DNA from: AG-339-G14 sp902553315
GTDB lineage: Bacteria > Pseudomonadota > Gammaproteobacteria > Magnimaribacterales > AG-339-G14
DNA: 64,000 nucleotides
Assembly (NCBI GenBank): GCA_902553315.1
Contig: CACDKN010000001.1
Location: 310,001-374,000 of the forward strand
Direction: 5' to 3'
The position numbers and the translations under genes were made by a program. The notes below the pieces were generated by a model, which was not told the origin of the DNA, did not search any database, and saw only the letters and a program-made list of their open reading frames with translations. Positions 43,116 through 51,924 of the stretch are shown here, one piece after another (positions within the stretch are counted from its first letter, which is position 1; each line of letters opens with the position of its first letter).

Positions 43116-44638
43116 ACTTTTTCTTTTAATTTAAATAAACCAAAAATTATTAATATAAAGGATATTAGAAACAGTAGAGGCATTTTACCGTACCTTATGA
43201 AAGGAGTCGTCCCCTCGTAAATGGTGAGTCTATGAGAAATAAATTCTGGATTATTTTTTTCGTTTGTGTCGTTATCGAGCTCTATAAATTTGAGAGTTTC
43301 TCCCTTAGTGTTAACGATTGCACTTATTCCACTAGTTGTGCTTCGTATCAAAGGTTTCCTACTTTCTAAAGCTCTAAATCTAGCTATTTGTAAATGTTGA
43401 TGTGGACCAATAGTTTGACCGAACCACGCATCATTGCTCGCTGTAAACAAGAAATTACTTTTTGCAGCATATTTCAAATAAAGATCTTGATAAGCAACCT
43501 CATAGCAAATTGAACCATAAATTGAAAAATCTTTACTTTCAAAAATTTTGTTATTTCCCCCAGAACTTATTTGAGGCCTGTTAAAATTAAAGAAATTAAA
43601 AAACTTATCAAAAAACTTAAATGGAACGTATTCACCAAAAGGCACTAGTTTTTCTTTGTTGTATTTGCCTTCAATAATTCCAAAACCGATCAAAGAGTTG
43701 AAGAGTTCATAATTCTCTTTATTTTCCGATATTGCTCCAAAAATTACCCCAATGTTTGCTCTTTTGGTTAAAGACAAGATTGGTTTGATTAAAATTTGAA
43801 AGTCTGAAAACTTGCCTGGAAGAAAAGCTTCAGGGAAAAAGAATAATTTCGGTGCTTCTGAATCGTTAATTAGCCTCGACGATTCATTTAACAAAGTTGT
43901 ATTTATTAAATTTGAAGATTCTTGCTTGCCCTCGGAAGTCCATTTTTCTTTTATTCCAATATTGGGTTGAACTACAACAACATCAATCACTTCTTTTGGT
44001 TCTGTCCAATTAATTTCTTTGAGAAAAGTATTGGAAACATAAACAAATAAAATAAGAGAGATTGAAAAGATGAATGGTTTAGATAGCGGTCTTTGGTAAT
44101 TAAAAAATAAAACTTTTAGAGACATGGAAAGTGTTACGATGATAAAACTTGCACCAAAAACACCAAGGATTGGAACGTATCCGTTTACTAAGAAGTTATC
44201 TAAACTCGAGTAGCCCAAATAAAGCCAAGGAAATCCAGAAAATATGAATTCTCTCAGCCACTCTGATAATACCCATATCGCTGGGAATAAAAGAAAGTCA
44301 CTAAAAAAGTAATTTCTTTTCAAAAGTCCAAAGACGAAGAATGATATTCCTTGAAACAAAGACAAAAATAAAGTCAACAGAACAGTTAATGCTGTGGCAG
44401 TAAAAACATCAGCTCCCCCATAGACATTTATGCTATTTTCAATCCAGAAAACTCCAAAGAGCCAGAAACCTAATCCAAAAAAATAACCAATCAAGCCAGT
44501 GGCTAACGGGCCTTTATTTTCAGTATTTAGATTTAAAAGAAAAGGGACAATAAAGGCTAATGCCCAAAAATTGAACGGTTCGAAGGCAATTATCAATAGA
44601 CTGCCAAGTAAAAAAGAATAACCTATTTTTAAGATCAT
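43112..44638 (-). CDS. lnt: Apolipoprotein N-acyltransferase
   Basis: Adds the third acyl chain to the N-terminal Cys of lipoproteins in the inner membrane. The N-terminal 200 residues hold several hydrophobic helices with SFFVFGLLKR- and GFPWLYLGYS-type segments; the periplasmic nitrilase domain (about 220-480) carries the catalytic Glu in FFPEAFLPG, Lys in NKEKLVPFGEYVP and Cys in GSICYEV; a final helix closes the protein. Length 508, close to E. coli (512). Usually next to ybeX/corC, which is absent here. Lipoproteins LptE and the L,D-transpeptidase are likely substrates. Confidence 0.95.
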   Translation of the reverse strand: MILKIGYSFLLGSLLIIAFEPFNFWALAFIVPFLLNLNTENKGPLATGLIGYFFGLGFWLFGVFWIENSINVYGGADVFTATALTVLLTLFLSLFQGISFFVFGLLKRNYFFSDFLLFPAIWVLSEWLREFIFSGFPWLYLGYSSLDNFLVNGYVPILGVFGASFIIVTLSMSLKVLFFNYQRPLSKPFIFSISLILFVYVSNTFLKEINWTEPKEVIDVVVVQPNIGIKEKWTSEGKQESSNLINTTLLNESSRLINDSEAPKLFFFPEAFLPGKFSDFQILIKPILSLTKRANIGVIFGAISENKENYELFNSLIGFGIIEGKYNKEKLVPFGEYVPFKFFDKFFNFFNFNRPQISSGGNNKIFESKDFSIYGSICYEVAYQDLYLKYAAKSNFLFTASNDAWFGQTIGPHQHLQIARFRALESRKPLIRSTTSGISAIVNTKGETLKFIELDNDTNEKNNPEFISHRLTIYEGTTPFIRYGKMPLLFLISFILIIFGLFKLKEKV

Positions 44639-44667
44639 TAATTTAGCTTAACAAATATTGCTTTAAT

Positions 44668-45279
44668 CTAAGTAAGCCAATAACTTATTTTTTCTTTCTC
44701 AAAAAGTCTGCAGGTCTCAAAAATTGGCAAACCCACAATATTTGAGTAACTACCTATTATTTTTTCAACAAAAGCCGAGCCATATCCTTGAATAGCATAA
44801 CCACCGGCTTTATCTATGGGCTCTTTTGTGTCCCAATATCTACTGCACTCATTAGCATTAAGCTGTCGGAAGAAAACTTCGCTTTCTACGACTTCAAAAT
44901 TAAGGTTAACCTTCTCATAATCTTTAGATTCAACACTTGCCAACGCCACACAAGTGAAAACTTTATGAGACCGGCCAGACAATTCCATTAGCATTGAAAT
45001 GCAATGGTCTTTACTAATAGGTTTACCGAAAATCTGATTATCGATTGCTACAGCCGTATCGGCAGTTAATACAGGAAGCATCAAACTGTTTTTTGCTTGG
45101 AGCATTGCAATTGCTTTTAGGGCTTTTTCTTTAGTATTTCTTTCTACGAATTCTGAAACACTCTCATTAGGTTGAATTTCTTCTTTGAAATTACATTCGA
45201 AGATTTCGAAGTCAGTACCAATAACTTCTAATAATTCTTTTCTGCGAGGCGACTTGGAAGCAAGATAGATGCTCGCCAC
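44668..45279 (-). CDS. maf: Maf-family nucleoside triphosphate pyrophosphatase (YhdE type)
   Basis: House-cleaning dTTP/UTP pyrophosphatase. Signatures: LASKSPRRKELL (6-17), TADTAVAIDNQIFGKP with the catalytic Asp, GRSHKVFTCVAL and the YhdE-type C-terminal KAGGYAIQGYGSAFVEKIIG followed by SNIVGLPI. 203 residues. It starts with GTG 45279, sharing one base with the rpmG stop codon (TAGTG), a tight coupling to ribosomal protein genes. In E. coli the yhdE gene is near mreBCD rather than rpmG. Confidence 0.92.
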   Translation of the reverse strand: MASIYLASKSPRRKELLEVIGTDFEIFECNFKEEIQPNESVSEFVERNTKEKALKAIAMLQAKNSLMLPVLTADTAVAIDNQIFGKPISKDHCISMLMELSGRSHKVFTCVALASVESKDYEKVNLNFEVVESEVFFRQLNANECSRYWDTKEPIDKAGGYAIQGYGSAFVEKIIGSYSNIVGLPIFETCRLFEKEKISYWLT

Positions 45280-45434
45280 TACTTTATTTTGTCTTCCTTA
45301 TAAATTACGTGTTTTCTTACAACGGGATCGAACTTTTTAATTTCTATTTTATCTGGAGTGTTCGTTTTATTTTTATCTGTAGTGTAATAATGTCCAGTTC
45401 CGGCGGAAGATACTAATTTAATTTTTTCTCTCAT
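45279..45434 (-). CDS. rpmG: Large ribosomal subunit protein bL33
   Basis: A 51-residue ribosomal protein whose sequence is almost that of E. coli L33 without its first four residues: MREKIKLVSSAGTGHYYTT, then KKFDPVVRKHVIYKE. It has no zinc-binding cysteines, so it is the C-minus form. ATG 45434 overlaps the rpmB stop (ATGA), and GAGGAG inside the rpmB end serves as its ribosome binding site. The stop TAG overlaps the GTG start of maf. Confidence 0.97.
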   Translation of the reverse strand: MREKIKLVSSAGTGHYYTTDKNKTNTPDKIEIKKFDPVVRKHVIYKEDKIK

Positions 45435-45667
45435 ATTTTTTCTCCTCGGGCTCTAATCTCTTCAAGAACTAATTCAATTCCTTTTTTGTCTATCACTCTT
45501 AAACCCTTAGCCGATACATTAAGAGAAACATATCTATTTTCAGATTCAACCCAGAAACGGTGTTTATGAAGATTGGGCATAAATCTTCTTCTAGTCTTAT
45601 TAATAGCCTTAGAAACATTATTCCCTGACATAGGTGTTTTACCCGTAACCTGACAAATTTTGCTCAT
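45431..45667 (-). CDS. rpmB: Large ribosomal subunit protein bL28
   Basis: Ribosomal protein L28 (78 aa), recognised by SKICQVTGKTPMSGNNVS, TRRRFMPNLHKHRFWV and the C-terminal GLRVIDKKGIE. The first gene of a minus-strand unit rpmB-rpmG-maf-lnt-L,D-transpeptidase-GPx. Only Cys5 is present, so no zinc ribbon. Divergent from coaBC, with 77 bp between. The rpmB-rpmG pair is conserved across gammaproteobacteria. Confidence 0.97.
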   Translation of the reverse strand: MSKICQVTGKTPMSGNNVSKAINKTRRRFMPNLHKHRFWVESENRYVSLNVSAKGLRVIDKKGIELVLEEIRARGEKI

Positions 45668-45730
45668 TTTATCTAATTATGAAGTGAGATTTATACCAGA
45701 ATCTAAGTCTTTAGGAAACATAAATCAAGG

Positions 45731-45736
45731 TATAAT
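45731..45736 (+). promoter_or_regulatory. Likely -10 element of coaBC with a very short leader
   Basis: TATAAT ends 8 bases before the coaBC ATG (45745). A transcript starting at the normal 6-7 bp distance would be leaderless or nearly so, which agrees with the missing Shine-Dalgarno. The -35 is weak (TCTTTA/TTTAGG region). Confidence 0.45.
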
Positions 45737-45744
45737 CTGCTGAA

Positions 45745-46950
45745 ATGAGCAACCTTACAAATAAAAATATACTTTTGTGTGTAACCGGCGGTATTGCTGC
45801 TTATAAAGCAGCAGAATTAGTAAGGTTATTGAAAACTTCAAATGCTTTTGTAAAAGTTTTGATGACAAAAAGCGCTCAAGAATTTATTACACCTTTAACA
45901 ATGCAAGCCTTGTCGGGAGAAAAAGTTCATACAGACTTATTGAGTACAGAAGCTGAAGCAGCCATGGGACATATAGAGCTTGCCAAATGGTGTGATTTGA
46001 TAGTAATCGCCCCATGTTCTGCAAATTCTTTATCAAAGATTGCTGAAGGCAGAGGAGACGATCTTTTGTCTGCAGTTTGTCTTGCTACAGAAAGTGAAAT
46101 TTTTATTGCGCCTGCAATGAATCAAGCAATGTGGAAAGACAAAAGAACTCAAAAAAACTTGAGTAAGAGTATCAATGCCGGATTGAATATAATTGGACCG
46201 GCATCAGGAGAACAAGCTTGCGGAGATGTTGGGGATGGTCGGATGACAGAACCTGCTGATATTGTTTCTGAGGTTGAAAAAACCTTGGAAAAAGGTTTAT
46301 TGACTGGAAAAAAAGTCATTATTACCGCAGGGCCAACTCAAGAAATGATTGATCCTGTTAGATATATATCTAATAAAAGTTCTGGGAAGATGGGATTTTC
46401 TCTAGCAGAGGAAGTAAAAAACCAAGGCGCATTAGTGACCTTGATTTCTGGGCCGGTGAATTTAAAAACTCCAGAAAAAGTAAAAAGACATGATGTTTTA
46501 TCAGCTGATGAGATGAAATTAAAGGTAGAAGAGTTAATTGAAGATTGCGATATTTTCATTGCGGCGGCTGCAGTTTCGGATTTTAAACCAAAAGAGATTT
46601 ACAAAAACAAAATAAAAAAGAACGAAACCGAAAAACATTTAAATTTGAAGATGGATAAAAATTCAGACATTTTGAAGGTTATTTCTGAAAAAAATTTAAA
46701 TTTAAAAACAGTAGGATTTGCTGCAGAAACTGAAAATTTATTATCCAATGCGAAAAAGAAACTTTCTCAAAAAAAATTAGATCTTATAGTAGCAAATGAT
46801 GTTTCTAACAAAGATATTGGGTTTGATTCCGATGAAAATGAAGTAACTTTGATAACAAAAAAAGAACAAAAAAAAATAAAAAAAGCCTCAAAAAAGATTG
46901 TTTCAAAAAAAATTGTAGAATTTATAGCATCTAAGGTTGTTAATGATTAG
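45745..46950 (+). CDS. coaBC: Bifunctional phosphopantothenoylcysteine decarboxylase / phosphopantothenate-cysteine ligase
   Basis: Makes 4'-phosphopantetheine for coenzyme A. The N-terminal FMN-dependent decarboxylase (about 1-185) has VTGGIAAYKAAELVR, GHIELAKWCD with catalytic His, and APAMNQAMW; the substrate-clamp Cys is in GEQACGDVGDGRM. The C-terminal ligase (about 186-401) has ITAGPTQEMIDPVRYISNKSSGKMG, AAAVSDF and FAAET, and catalytic KNKIKK. Length 401, matching the family. It overlaps dut, the usual neighbour. Confidence 0.95.
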   Translation: MSNLTNKNILLCVTGGIAAYKAAELVRLLKTSNAFVKVLMTKSAQEFITPLTMQALSGEKVHTDLLSTEAEAAMGHIELAKWCDLIVIAPCSANSLSKIAEGRGDDLLSAVCLATESEIFIAPAMNQAMWKDKRTQKNLSKSINAGLNIIGPASGEQACGDVGDGRMTEPADIVSEVEKTLEKGLLTGKKVIITAGPTQEMIDPVRYISNKSSGKMGFSLAEEVKNQGALVTLISGPVNLKTPEKVKRHDVLSADEMKLKVEELIEDCDIFIAAAAVSDFKPKEIYKNKIKKNETEKHLNLKMDKNSDILKVISEKNLNLKTVGFAAETENLLSNAKKKLSQKKLDLIVANDVSNKDIGFDSDENEVTLITKKEQKKIKKASKKIVSKKIVEFIASKVVND

Positions 46951-47491
46951 ATGGCTAATTACCAGGGTTTTAGGATTTTTCTTGCCCTCTTTACTTTCAA
47001 GTTTATTTAAAGATAAAGAAATTAATGAAACGAGTAAAATAGAAATTCAATTTAAAATTTTAGATAAACGTTTAGGCAATGAAATACCTTTACCAAAATT
47101 TCAAACAAAGGGTTCAGCAGCCATTGACCTCAGAACAAACATTACTTCAAGTTACACTTTAAAACCAAATGAAACTAAATTATTTTCAACAGGGTTTGCA
47201 ATTCACATTAGTGATGAAAAGTTTGCAGCATTAATTCTTCCTCGATCCGGTTTAGGTCATAAAGAAGGAATAGTTCTAGGAAATCTGTCGGGCTTGATTG
47301 ATTCAGATTATCAAGGAGAAATTATGGTTTCCCTTTGGAATAGATCTGAAAAGGAATTTAGAGTCGAACCCGGCGATAGAATTGCGCAGATGCTTTTTTT
47401 AAGTGTTTTTTCACCAAATTTTAAATTGGTGTCTGATTTTCAAGAGTCAGAAAGGGGAATTGAAGGTTTTGGATCTTCTGGTAAGATTTAA
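46943..47491 (+). CDS. dut: dUTP diphosphatase with hydrophobic N-terminal extension
   Basis: Hydrolyses dUTP to dUMP, keeping uracil out of DNA. The five motifs are AIDLRT, PRSGLGHKEGIVLGN, GLIDSDYQGEIMVSLWN, PGDRIAQMLF and RGIEGFGSSG (usually RGxGGFGSTG). The core aligns from about residue 34 (KIEIQFKILDKRLG); before it lies an extra stretch MIRWLITRVLGFFLPSLL that could be a membrane-binding helix. ATG 46943 is the first good start (TTG 46937 is an alternative), and no later in-frame Met precedes the core. It overlaps coaBC by 8 bp. Confidence 0.92.
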   Translation: MIRWLITRVLGFFLPSLLSSLFKDKEINETSKIEIQFKILDKRLGNEIPLPKFQTKGSAAIDLRTNITSSYTLKPNETKLFSTGFAIHISDEKFAALILPRSGLGHKEGIVLGNLSGLIDSDYQGEIMVSLWNRSEKEFRVEPGDRIAQMLFLSVFSPNFKLVSDFQESERGIEGFGSSGKI

Positions 47492-47496
47492 AAATT

Positions 47497-49059
47497 ATGA
47501 CTATTCCTGTAAATAAAACTCTTCAACAAAATTTCAAGTGGAGGGTTGAAAAAACTCCAAATAATATTGCACATAAGTTTTTAGATAGAGAAACGTCTTT
47601 TAAAGATTTGGATTCAATTTCAAACAAGGTTGCGAATGGATTAATTAAAGAGGGTTGTAAAAAAGATGCAAGGGTTGCTTATCTAGGAAAAAATTCAGAT
47701 TACTTTTTTGAGGTTCTTATCGGCACGATAAAATCTGCGACTGTAGCAGTTGGTGTCAATTGGAGATTGGCTCCCCCAGAAGTTCTCTACGTGTTAAATG
47801 ATTCAAAAAGTGAAATAGTATTTGTAAGTGAAGATTTTTATGCGGTCATAGATCAAATTAAGGATGATTTAGATACAGTAAAAAAAATTATTGCCATCGA
47901 TGACAATCATCCAACGCATGATGGTTATCTATCCTGGAGAGATTCTAATTCTGATGCTGAGATCTATGTAGAAACAAATATGAATGATGATGTAATACAG
48001 TTATATACGTCTGGTACTACAGGTCATCCAAAAGGAGTCCAAATTACCAATGGAAATTTTTCCGGTGCTAACGACTCAGTGCAAGACAGTGTCCCCTTCA
48101 TGGAAAATGAGACAAATTTAGTTTGTATGCCCGGTTATCACATTGCCGGAACCAATTGGGGTATTTGGGGACTGCTACATGGATGTCGAAATTTAATAAT
48201 TGCAGACGTAGACCCAAATTTAATTTTAGAGTTAATTGAGACGGAGAAAGTTAGGCACACTCTTTTTGTCCCCGCAGTAATTCTTTTTATTATCACAAAC
48301 CCTAAAGCTCAAGAAACAGACTTCAGTTCATTAGACTTTGTTTTATATGGAGCATCGCCTATTGCAGACGATACGATCATTAAAGCTAAAGAAATAATGG
48401 ATTGTGATCTTTATCAAGTTTATGGTCTGACAGAAACAACTGGTGCGATTACTATTATGTTGCCAAACGATCATGAACCAAGTCGAGGCAAACTTAGATC
48501 GTGTGGAAAACCATTAAATGGCGTAGAAATAAAAGTTGTAGGTGAATCAGGAGAAGAGTTACCGCTCGGTGAAATTGGCGAAGTGATCACTAAGTCTTCC
48601 TTGAACATGAAGGGTTATTGGAATAGACCCGATGCTACGAAAGACGCAATTCAAGATCAATGGTTTTATTCGGGTGACGCAGGTTATTTTGATGAAGAGG
48701 GTTATCTTTTTATTCACGACAGAGTTAAAGACATGATTGTTTCAGGCGGAGAAAATATTTATCCAGCAGAAGTCGAAAATGCACTTATGAGCAATCCGGA
48801 TATTATTGATGCGGCGGTAATAGGAGTTCCTGATGAAAAGTGGGGGGAGAGTGTCAAAGGCTTTGTTGTACTCAAAGAAGGAGTTGAGTTGAGTAGTGAT
48901 GAAATTATTTCTTATGTTAAATCCCAAATTGCAGGATACAAATGTCCAAGAAGCATTGACTTTATTGAATTGCTGCCAAGAAATCCTTCAGGAAAGGTTT
49001 TAAGAAGAGAGTTGAGAGCTCCTTTTTGGGAAGGAAAAGAAAGAAACGTTGGCGGATAA
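47497..49059 (+). CDS. Acyl-CoA synthetase (AMP-forming, FadD-like)
   Basis: ANL-superfamily ligase of 520 residues. The P-loop-like YTSGTTGHPKGV (about 168-179), YGLTETTGAI (A5), the YSGDAGYFDEEGYLFIHDRVKDMI segment (A7/A8) with VSGGENIYPAEVE, and the catalytic Lys in PRNPSGKVLRREL are all intact. It activates a carboxylic acid, likely a fatty or cyclic-acid chain, as acyl-AMP then acyl-CoA. The chain-length specificity cannot be told. It is separate from the dut operon only by 5 bp, and convergent with dedA (3 bp). It may serve the same lipid catabolism as the ACAD11-like and HSDL2-like genes. Confidence 0.9.
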   Translation: MTIPVNKTLQQNFKWRVEKTPNNIAHKFLDRETSFKDLDSISNKVANGLIKEGCKKDARVAYLGKNSDYFFEVLIGTIKSATVAVGVNWRLAPPEVLYVLNDSKSEIVFVSEDFYAVIDQIKDDLDTVKKIIAIDDNHPTHDGYLSWRDSNSDAEIYVETNMNDDVIQLYTSGTTGHPKGVQITNGNFSGANDSVQDSVPFMENETNLVCMPGYHIAGTNWGIWGLLHGCRNLIIADVDPNLILELIETEKVRHTLFVPAVILFIITNPKAQETDFSSLDFVLYGASPIADDTIIKAKEIMDCDLYQVYGLTETTGAITIMLPNDHEPSRGKLRSCGKPLNGVEIKVVGESGEELPLGEIGEVITKSSLNMKGYWNRPDATKDAIQDQWFYSGDAGYFDEEGYLFIHDRVKDMIVSGGENIYPAEVENALMSNPDIIDAAVIGVPDEKWGESVKGFVVLKEGVELSSDEIISYVKSQIAGYKCPRSIDFIELLPRNPSGKVLRRELRAPFWEGKERNVGG

Positions 49060-49062
49060 AAG

Positions 49063-49653
49063 TTATTTTCTTAATTTCATTGGGTCTTTGAAATATACAT
49101 AAAAAGATACAACGAAAACAAAAGCTAATAGAAAATAAGTAAAATACTCGACAAAAACTGCACCTAGAAAATACCCTGTTAAAACATATACTGCTGTCCA
49201 AGTAGGAGCCGATAAAATTTCAACTGGAAAAAAAACTTTAGGTTTCATCCCAAGAGTCCCTGCGGTAAGTGGCACTAGACACCTCAAAGGACCTACAAAT
49301 CTTCCTAGAGCTACACTTAAAATTCCGTATTTTTTTATAAAGTTTCTGGCTTTTTCTACATAAGGTTTTTGCTCTTCTGGAAACCACCCAATCACTTTAT
49401 TTCCTATAAACTTTCCAATCAAATAACTTACGGAATCTCCAGTAATCATTCCAAGAGTCGCATACAAAAATATTTCTAAAGGGCCAATTCCGACGCTCGC
49501 AGCTAAAACCCCGATACCAGGAACTATTAAAGTTGCAGGTGTAAATAAACCTACAATTATTAAAGATTCCATAAAAACTAATATAAAAGCTGCCCAATTG
49601 ATCCAATCAGTATTTTGTGAAAGAAACTCTAAAATTTTTTCGAACTCAAGCAT
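49063..49653 (-). CDS. DedA/SNARE-associated family membrane protein
   Basis: A 196-residue DedA-family protein with about five hydrophobic segments. The re-entrant loops show ESLIIVGLFTPATLIVPG (about 28-45) and GRFVGPLRCLVPLTAGTLGM (about 117-136), the conserved DedA motif. The family includes undecaprenyl-phosphate flippases (such as UptA) and membrane homeostasis proteins that depend on proton motive force. A flippase role in peptidoglycan carrier recycling is possible but unproven here. Monocistronic, divergent from proA. Confidence 0.9.
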   Translation of the reverse strand: MLEFEKILEFLSQNTDWINWAAFILVFMESLIIVGLFTPATLIVPGIGVLAASVGIGPLEIFLYATLGMITGDSVSYLIGKFIGNKVIGWFPEEQKPYVEKARNFIKKYGILSVALGRFVGPLRCLVPLTAGTLGMKPKVFFPVEILSAPTWTAVYVLTGYFLGAVFVEYFTYFLLAFVFVVSFYVYFKDPMKLRK

Positions 49654-49705
49654 TAATTTATGAATCTGATATGCAGAAAATTAATTTATTGCAATAATAC
49701 CCCAC

Positions 49706-50965
49706 ATGAATGACAAAAACTTATTTGATTTAGATTCTGTGCTTAAGCAGGCAAATTTAGTAAAAGAAATCGTCAGTACTTCTAGTATGGAACAAAAAAA
49801 TCAAGCATTAAAAGCTGCTGCAGATTCGATCAACGATTCAAGACAAGATCTAAAAAAACAGAACGACATAGACATGGAGGAGGCAACAAAGAAAGATTTA
49901 CTGGAAAGTTTTGTGGATCGGTTAAAACTTAACGATCAAAGAATAGATTCAATGATTTCCGGTTTGAAAAAAGTCATCGATTTAAAAGATCCAGTTGGAC
50001 AGATAAGCAATAAGTCTACTTCTCCATCCGGTTTTCAAGTATCTAAAATGAGAGTGCCTCTTGGAGTGATTGGTGTCATCTATGAATCAAGGCCAAACGT
50101 AACCGCAGACGCTTCTGCGCTTTGTCTTAAATCTGGCAACGTGAGCATACTTCGTGGTGGATCTGAAGCAATCAATTCTAATAGAGCTATAGAAAAATGT
50201 ATGATTGATGGCCTCAAGCACGCGGAGCTACCTGAGCATTCAATCCAGCTTTTAAAAAATCAAGATAGGTCCTTGGTCGCTGAAATGATTAAAAAAGAAA
50301 AAGAGATAGATCTTATAATTCCTCGAGGAGGAAAAAACTTAATAAAAGTTATTGCAAATGACTCTAATGTTCCTGTTCTAAAGCACTATGACGGTCTGTG
50401 TCACGTGTATCTAGATGAAGATGCAGATTCAAAAAAAGCTAAAGAAATCGCTTTGAATGCAAAGACTTATAGATTTGGTATTTGTGGCGCAATGGAAACT
50501 TTATTAATTTCTGAAACACTTGATTCTTCTCTTATTCAAGAAATAATAAATTTATTTGAACAGAATCAGGTAGAAATTAGAGGTTGCAAAATAACATCAA
50601 AAAAATTTAACACTCTGGAAGCTAAAGAAGACGATTGGAAAAGTGAATACCTGGCACCAATAATTGCAATTAAAATCGTCAAAGATGTAAATGAAGCAAT
50701 AGAGCATATTAATTTTTATGGCTCCGGTCATACCGACTGTATTGTGACTGAAAATCAAGAAGCGAAAAATCTATTTCTAAGAAAAGTCGACTCTAGTTCC
50801 GTAATGCATAATTTACCAACCTGTTTTGCAGATGGTTTTGAATACGGTTTAGGTGCAGAAGTAGGAATATCAACTGATAAACTTCATGCTAGAGGTCCTG
50901 TAGGACTCGAAGGATTAACAAGTGAAAAATACATCGTTGAAGGTAATGGTCAGTTACGAGCTTAG
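49706..50965 (+). CDS. proA: Gamma-glutamyl phosphate reductase
   Basis: NADPH-dependent reduction of glutamyl-5-phosphate to the semialdehyde in proline synthesis. The 419-residue aldehyde-dehydrogenase-fold protein shows MRVPLGVIGVIYESRPNVT, ALCLKSGNVSILRGG, IPRGGKNLIK, the catalytic Cys in RFGICGAMETLL, and the C-terminal DGFEYGLGAEVGISTDKLHARGP. Divergent from dedA across 52 bp. proB is not in the window. proA-nadD-rsfS is a common gammaproteobacterial order. Confidence 0.95.
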   Translation: MNDKNLFDLDSVLKQANLVKEIVSTSSMEQKNQALKAAADSINDSRQDLKKQNDIDMEEATKKDLLESFVDRLKLNDQRIDSMISGLKKVIDLKDPVGQISNKSTSPSGFQVSKMRVPLGVIGVIYESRPNVTADASALCLKSGNVSILRGGSEAINSNRAIEKCMIDGLKHAELPEHSIQLLKNQDRSLVAEMIKKEKEIDLIIPRGGKNLIKVIANDSNVPVLKHYDGLCHVYLDEDADSKKAKEIALNAKTYRFGICGAMETLLISETLDSSLIQEIINLFEQNQVEIRGCKITSKKFNTLEAKEDDWKSEYLAPIIAIKIVKDVNEAIEHINFYGSGHTDCIVTENQEAKNLFLRKVDSSSVMHNLPTCFADGFEYGLGAEVGISTDKLHARGPVGLEGLTSEKYIVEGNGQLRA

Positions 50966-50971
50966 TAATTA

Positions 50972-51601
50972 ATGAGAGATTCAGTTGGTATTTTTGGTGG
51001 TGCATTTGACCCAATTCATAAAGGACATACAAAATCTTTGCTGGAAATAAAAAATCTCATTAATTTTTCAGAATTAAAAATAATTCCATGCGGCTTACCT
51101 TCCCAAAAAGATAAAACAGAAGCATCAAATCATGAAAGATTAAGCATGTTGGAGATGACTTTCAGAGACTACCAAAACATAAAGATAGACCCAATAGAAA
51201 TTGAAAAAAAAAGTATCTCATATACTGTTGATACACTAGAAACTTTTAAAAAAAGTTATAAACCTGACCAACATTTTACTTTGATAATGGGTTTGGATGC
51301 TTTCTTGAATTTTACAACTTGGAAAAATTACAAAAGAATCTTAGAACTCTCATCTTTATTAGTGATGCAAAGACCTAACTACAAAATAGACAGAGTTTAT
51401 TTAGAACAATTCAAAGATAACATTACTGAAGATATTAATTTCTTTTTAAACAATCATGGAAAAATAATCTTTTGCAGTCTTTCTCAATTTGATATTTCAT
51501 CAACCAAAATTAAACAAGCTATCAAAAATGAATTGAATTATAAAGACTATTTAGAGCAAAAAGTAGTTGATTTTTTGGAGGAAAATTCAATTTATAAATG
51601 A
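50972..51601 (+). CDS. nadD: Nicotinate-nucleotide adenylyltransferase
   Basis: Transfers AMP to nicotinate mononucleotide in NAD synthesis. 209 residues: GIFGGAFDPIHKGH (7-20) with the HxGH motif, SNHERLSML, and the C-terminal SLSQFDISSTKIK matching the ISSTxIR motif. It starts 6 bp after proA and overlaps rsfS by 4 bp (ATGA). Confidence 0.95.
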   Translation: MRDSVGIFGGAFDPIHKGHTKSLLEIKNLINFSELKIIPCGLPSQKDKTEASNHERLSMLEMTFRDYQNIKIDPIEIEKKSISYTVDTLETFKKSYKPDQHFTLIMGLDAFLNFTTWKNYKRILELSSLLVMQRPNYKIDRVYLEQFKDNITEDINFFLNNHGKIIFCSLSQFDISSTKIKQAIKNELNYKDYLEQKVVDFLEENSIYK

Positions 51602-51924
51602 AGGATAAAAGTTTTAAGATCATTGAAAATAGCTTGGAAGATATTAAAGCGCTTGATACAAAAGTATTAAATTTACAAAAGCTAAACACTTTTACGGATA
51701 CACTTTTAATAACTTCGGGATCATCATCAACTCATATGTCAGCGATTTCGGATAGAGTTATTGATGATTTAAAAAAAAATAAAATCCCCATTCAAAGCGT
51801 TCAAGGAAAAAATTCAAGCGATTGGATATTATTGGATCTTGGTAATATAGTCATTAACATTATGTCTGTTTCAGCCAGACAATATTACGATTTAGAAAGT
51901 TTATGGGACGATTCTTTGGCGTGA
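51598..51924 (+). CDS. rsfS: Ribosomal silencing factor RsfS
   Basis: Binds L14 and blocks subunit joining when nutrients are scarce. The 108-residue protein has the DUF143 core DTLLITSGSSSTHMSAISDRV, GKNSSDWILLDLGNIVINIM and ARQYYDLESLWDD. In most gammaproteobacteria rlmH follows rsfS; here rsfS runs straight into mrdA, with TGATG at the junction. Confidence 0.95.
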   Translation: MKDKSFKIIENSLEDIKALDTKVLNLQKLNTFTDTLLITSGSSSTHMSAISDRVIDDLKKNKIPIQSVQGKNSSDWILLDLGNIVINIMSVSARQYYDLESLWDDSLA

